Origin: Pseudanabaena sp. 'Roaring Creek'
GTDB lineage: Bacteria; Cyanobacteriota; Cyanobacteriia; Pseudanabaenales; Pseudanabaenaceae
Direction: 5' to 3'
DNA: 53,046 nt
Assembly (NCBI RefSeq): GCF_001402795.1
Contig: NZ_LIRE01000743.1
Location: 1-53,046, forward strand
The first letter of the stretch is position 1; the number at the start of each line of letters is the position of its first letter. Position numbers and translations under genes: made by a program. Below the pieces are notes generated by a model that did not search any database, was not told where the DNA came from, and saw nothing but the letters and a program-made list of their open reading frames with translations. Of this stretch, positions 49,897-53,046 are shown piece by piece.

Positions 49897-50865
49897 ATGG
49901 CACTTGGTCAATTGGTTGATGGCAAATGGACAACAGAATGGACAGAACGCAATGATAAGGGGCAGTTTCAGCGTATGTCCACACACTTCCATCAGTGGAT
50001 TACCGCAGATGGTTCCAGTGGCTTTAAGGCAGAATCTGGACGCTATCATCTCTATATTTCCTTGGGATGTCCTTGGGCACATCGCAAGGTGCTGTTATGG
50101 AAGTTAAAGGGATTAGAGAATATCATCAGTCTATCGATAGTTGATCCCGTGATTAGCGAGCAAGGCTGGCAATTTTCTGACTATGCAGGATCTATTCGCG
50201 ATACGGTGAATCATGCCGATTATTTATGGCAAGTATATGTCAAGTCTAATCCGAACTATACGGGACGGGTTACAGTGCCTGTATTGTGGGATAAGCAAAC
50301 CAATCAGATTGTCAATAATGAATCGCGGCAAATCATCCAAATGTTTAATTCTGAATTCAACAAATTCTTGGATTCAGAATTTCAGAACATCGATTTTTAT
50401 CCGCCACATCTGCGTGATGAGATTGATCGCATCCTTGATGACATCTACCAGCCCATCAATAATGGTGTATATCGTTGCGGATTTGCCACTTCTCAAGGAG
50501 CCTATGATGAAGCTGTCACGGAGTTGTTTCAAGCCTTAGAAAAATATGAGGCACTCCTCGGACAGCAAAAATATCTATGCGGCACGCAAGTAACCCTTGC
50601 AGATTGGTGTTTATTTACAACTCTATTTCGATTTGATTTAGCTTATTACGGATTATTCAAGTGCAATGTTAAGCGCTTAGTAGATTTCCCAAATCTATGG
50701 AACTATTGCCGCGATTTATATCAATATAGTGATGCTCAATCCGTTTGCAGTATCGACCATGTGAAGCGGCTCTATTATGCAGGTCTACCCGAACTCAATC
50801 CATCTCGTATTGTCCCAAGAAGTCCAGCGATCGATTTTGGGCAGTTGCATAGTCGTCATTTGTAG
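49897..50865 (+). CDS. Glutathionyl-hydroquinone reductase (Xi-class GST)
   Basis: 322 residues. The active-site motif is CPWAH (C58-H62), after RYHLYISLG. VPVLWDKQTNQIVNNESRQI is the glutathione-binding ES(R) segment, and YRCGFATSQGAYDEAV and LADWCLFTTLFRFD belong to the C-terminal helical domain. The enzyme removes glutathione from hydroquinone conjugates. Ribosome site TTAGGAG precedes ATG. It follows the dioxygenase by 56 bases, so they are probably one transcript under MarR control. Confidence 0.92.
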   Translation: MALGQLVDGKWTTEWTERNDKGQFQRMSTHFHQWITADGSSGFKAESGRYHLYISLGCPWAHRKVLLWKLKGLENIISLSIVDPVISEQGWQFSDYAGSIRDTVNHADYLWQVYVKSNPNYTGRVTVPVLWDKQTNQIVNNESRQIIQMFNSEFNKFLDSEFQNIDFYPPHLRDEIDRILDDIYQPINNGVYRCGFATSQGAYDEAVTELFQALEKYEALLGQQKYLCGTQVTLADWCLFTTLFRFDLAYYGLFKCNVKRLVDFPNLWNYCRDLYQYSDAQSVCSIDHVKRLYYAGLPELNPSRIVPRSPAIDFGQLHSRHL

Positions 50866-50943
50866 CCTGCTGCTTGCAGCCTATCCATATATTACAAAAC
50901 AGAGATTGCTCATCCATTGTAGTTAAACCGCGTTTGTTTAGAA

Positions 50944-53046
50944 TTAGTGAGATGCCAATTTAGATAAACGTTTGGCGAGATAAGTATATCTCTGCCGATC
51001 GCTGACTTGTTTTACTGCCAGCCCGATCGCCTTCGACTCCCCGACGATGATGGCAAGCTTTCGCGCACGAGTTAGACCTGTATAAAACAAGTTACGAGAT
51101 AGCATCAGAAAATGCTGCATAAATAGAGGCACGATCACCACAGGATACTCGCTGCCCTGCGCCTTATGGATCGTCGTCGCCCTCGCCAGAGCAATCTCAT
51201 TGAGATCGGCATGATCGTAAGTCACTTGCCGATCGCCAAATATAACCGTGACTTCTCGTTCCTCCAAATCTACACCCGTAACCGTACCAATGTCACCATT
51301 GAAAACCTCACGGTTATAGTCATTCACCTGCTGCATAACGCGATCGCCTAAGCGGAAGATTGTATTCCCATACTTAATTTCGGGCTTCATCGCATCGGGA
51401 GGATTGAGTAATTGTTGAAGAACAACATTGAGATTGCGCGTACCAACATCCCCTCTAGTCATCGGACAGAGAACCTGCATATCTTGCTGAGGGTCAAAGC
51501 CCAGACTGGGTAACAACTCCGTAATAATGTCACAAATACCCTGCTGACCAGCTTCAGCATTGGGCATTTCTAGCCATAGACAATCGGACTGGGGTTGATT
51601 AGAAACCTTTTCCATGTTTGGAAACTTACCCGTGTTGATACGGTGAGCATTCTGAATAATTTGACTTGCCTGAGCCTGACGAAATACTTCAGTGAGAGTG
51701 ATTACAGGAACTTGCTGAGAATCAATTAAATCTTTGAGAACATTGCCCGCACCGACACTAGGAAGTTGATCGGTATCGCCGACAAGAAGTAGTTGAGAGC
51801 CTAATGGAATCGCCTTAACTAGAGAAAAGGCAAGAAACAGATCCAGCATTGATGCTTCATCAATACCGATCGCCTGAGCTGTCAAAGGATATTCCTGATT
51901 GCGTTTAAAGCCCATTGATTTCGGGTCAAACTCTAGAAAACGGTGAATTGTCTTAGCTTCACAACCTGTGACTTCCTGTAATCGTTGAGCCGCCCGACCC
52001 GTTGGTGAAGCAAGGGCAATCTCCTTACCCATCGCTTTCCAGAGCGCAACAATCGTGCGGGTGGTGGTAGTTTTACCTGTGCCTGGCCCACCTGTGAGAA
52101 TTAACACCGATGAAGTTGCCGCCATCTCCACGGCTTCCCGTTGTTTGGGCGAGAGTTTGATATTTCTTTGGGTAGTGTAGCGATCAATCCAAGCGCTAAT
52201 ACGCTGAGGATCTGGATGATGTTTATGTTGCAATAATTGATAAACCCGTTCAGCAAGATTTTGTTCCGTATGGAAGTAAGTGGGTTTATAGCAGATAAAC
52301 TCTCCTTCTAATCCTTGCATCACCAAGCGATCGTTGATGGAGAGATGGAGAACAATCTTAGAGATGGTTTCAGGATCTGGTTGATAGTCTTCGAGAGCAA
52401 GCAGTTTGATGGCTTTCTCTTCTAGTTCTGGGCGCGGTAAATAGCAATGACCATCTTCAGCAGCTTCCCCTAAACAGTGAAAGATTCCCGCAATACTGCG
52501 AAATTCGGAGTTAACTCCAATGCCAATATTTCGAGCGATCTGGTCGGCAGTAAAGAAACCAATGCCATAGATATCCGTCGCCAGTTGATAAGGATTTTCG
52601 GAAACGGTCTGAATGGAATCATTACCATAATGCTTGAAGATCTTGACTGCATAGGTGGTGGATACTCCATGTCCTTGCAGGAATACCATGACCTCCTTAA
52701 TCGCCTTTTGCGTTTCCCAAGCAGTTTTGATCATCTTCACCCGTTTCTTGGCAATGCCAGGAACTTCAATCAGACGGTCAATCTCATTTTCAATGATGTC
52801 AAGGGTATCTAAGCCAAAACGAGTGACGATACGTTTAGCAGTGACTGGTCCCACGCCTTTAATCAGTCCACTGCCCAGATATTTCTCAATTCCTGTAATC
52901 GTGGCGGGTTTAGTTTCACGGTATTGAGTGACTTGGAACTGGTCGCCAAATTTAGGATGCGATCGCCATGTACCTTCTAGAGCGAGAGTCTGTCCTGCTT
53001 GGATATTGGCAAAGTTACCGACTACGGTGATTAGGTCTTGAGCCTT
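50944..53046 (-). CDS. recD2: RecD2-type ATP-dependent DNA helicase, partial at 5' end
   Basis: 700 residues visible; the frame is open to the right edge, so the gene starts outside the window. The first visible residues (VVGNFANIQAGQTLALEG, then YLGSGLIKGVGPVTAKRI) are the RecD2 N-terminal OB-fold and helix-hairpin-helix region. Walker A is GGPGTGKTTT (near 52071-52092). GIDEASMLD, LVGDTDQLPSVGAG, LTEVFRQAQ and TIHKAQGSEYPVV complete the superfamily 1 motifs, and LFYTGLTRARK is motif VI. It unwinds DNA 5' to 3' in repair or replication. RecD2 is often chromosomal; here it borders a plasmid-like cassette. Confidence 0.93.
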   Translation of the reverse strand, partial: KAQDLITVVGNFANIQAGQTLALEGTWRSHPKFGDQFQVTQYRETKPATITGIEKYLGSGLIKGVGPVTAKRIVTRFGLDTLDIIENEIDRLIEVPGIAKKRVKMIKTAWETQKAIKEVMVFLQGHGVSTTYAVKIFKHYGNDSIQTVSENPYQLATDIYGIGFFTADQIARNIGIGVNSEFRSIAGIFHCLGEAAEDGHCYLPRPELEEKAIKLLALEDYQPDPETISKIVLHLSINDRLVMQGLEGEFICYKPTYFHTEQNLAERVYQLLQHKHHPDPQRISAWIDRYTTQRNIKLSPKQREAVEMAATSSVLILTGGPGTGKTTTTRTIVALWKAMGKEIALASPTGRAAQRLQEVTGCEAKTIHRFLEFDPKSMGFKRNQEYPLTAQAIGIDEASMLDLFLAFSLVKAIPLGSQLLLVGDTDQLPSVGAGNVLKDLIDSQQVPVITLTEVFRQAQASQIIQNAHRINTGKFPNMEKVSNQPQSDCLWLEMPNAEAGQQGICDIITELLPSLGFDPQQDMQVLCPMTRGDVGTRNLNVVLQQLLNPPDAMKPEIKYGNTIFRLGDRVMQQVNDYNREVFNGDIGTVTGVDLEEREVTVIFGDRQVTYDHADLNEIALARATTIHKAQGSEYPVVIVPLFMQHFLMLSRNLFYTGLTRARKLAIIVGESKAIGLAVKQVSDRQRYTYLAKRLSKLASH

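Overview
The window is cyanobacterial. The HIP1 octamer GCGATCGC recurs inside and between genes, and several families are cyanobacterial types: a CyRepA1-type plasmid replication protein, DUF6744-type and ParA-like plasmid proteins, and an HNH-bearing chloroplast-like group II intron. A replication protein, a relaxase with its partner, single-stranded DNA-binding protein, a partition-type ATPase and no ribosomal or central-metabolism genes point to a large mobilizable plasmid or a similar element. Both ends cut through genes: a primase-like gene at the left and RecD2 at the right.

Layout. 1-1297 (minus): primase-like protein of the archaeo-eukaryotic primase type, cut by the left edge. 1298-2088: non-coding, with nested palindromes and a terminator that no ORF explains. 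2089-2847 (minus): HAD phosphatase. 3075-37566 (plus): a long co-oriented block forming the core of the element. It holds two large proteins that I read as single-chain two-barrel polymerases related to eukaryotic RNA-dependent RNA polymerases and QDE-1 (3305-8191 and 9917-12280), small accessory proteins, an adenine-methylase-like protein (13348) with a 1412-residue SNF2-type helicase (14484), a DUF6744-like/MoxR/VWA trio (24770-28612), a RecA-fold ATPase (28740), SSB (30511) interrupted at its stop codon by a group II intron, and a PRTRC operon (33771-37566) with ubiquitin-like, E2-like, JAB and E1-like proteins. Two minus-strand genes look like inserted cargo: a SAM methyltransferase (12382-13278) and a 1397-residue nuclease-STAND NTPase of the antiviral type (18833-23026).

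37639-43309: replication and regulation, with CyRepA1-type Rep (38417-41557, minus), a broken LysM gene and a five-HTH protein. 43648-48349: a mobilization and partition cluster (minus-strand membrane protein, ParA-like ATPase and HTH protein, then a probable oriT, MobC and MobA relaxase). 48459-50865: a MarR-regulated cassette for quinone or aromatic stress (extradiol dioxygenase and glutathionyl-hydroquinone reductase). 50944-53046 (minus): RecD2 helicase.

How it may work together (inference): the 3-38 kb block looks like an autonomous nucleic-acid-handling module with its own polymerases, helicase, methylase-like protein, recombination ATPase, SSB and chaperone ATPase, plus a ubiquitin-like conjugation set. 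Most of its genes are separated by long, near-perfect hairpins of different sequence followed at once by the next gene. The polymerase pair is the strongest candidate for an undescribed system. Both chains keep the paired lysines of barrel 1, the DFDGD triad of barrel 2 and the downstream AVDxxK motif of eukaryotic RdRPs.
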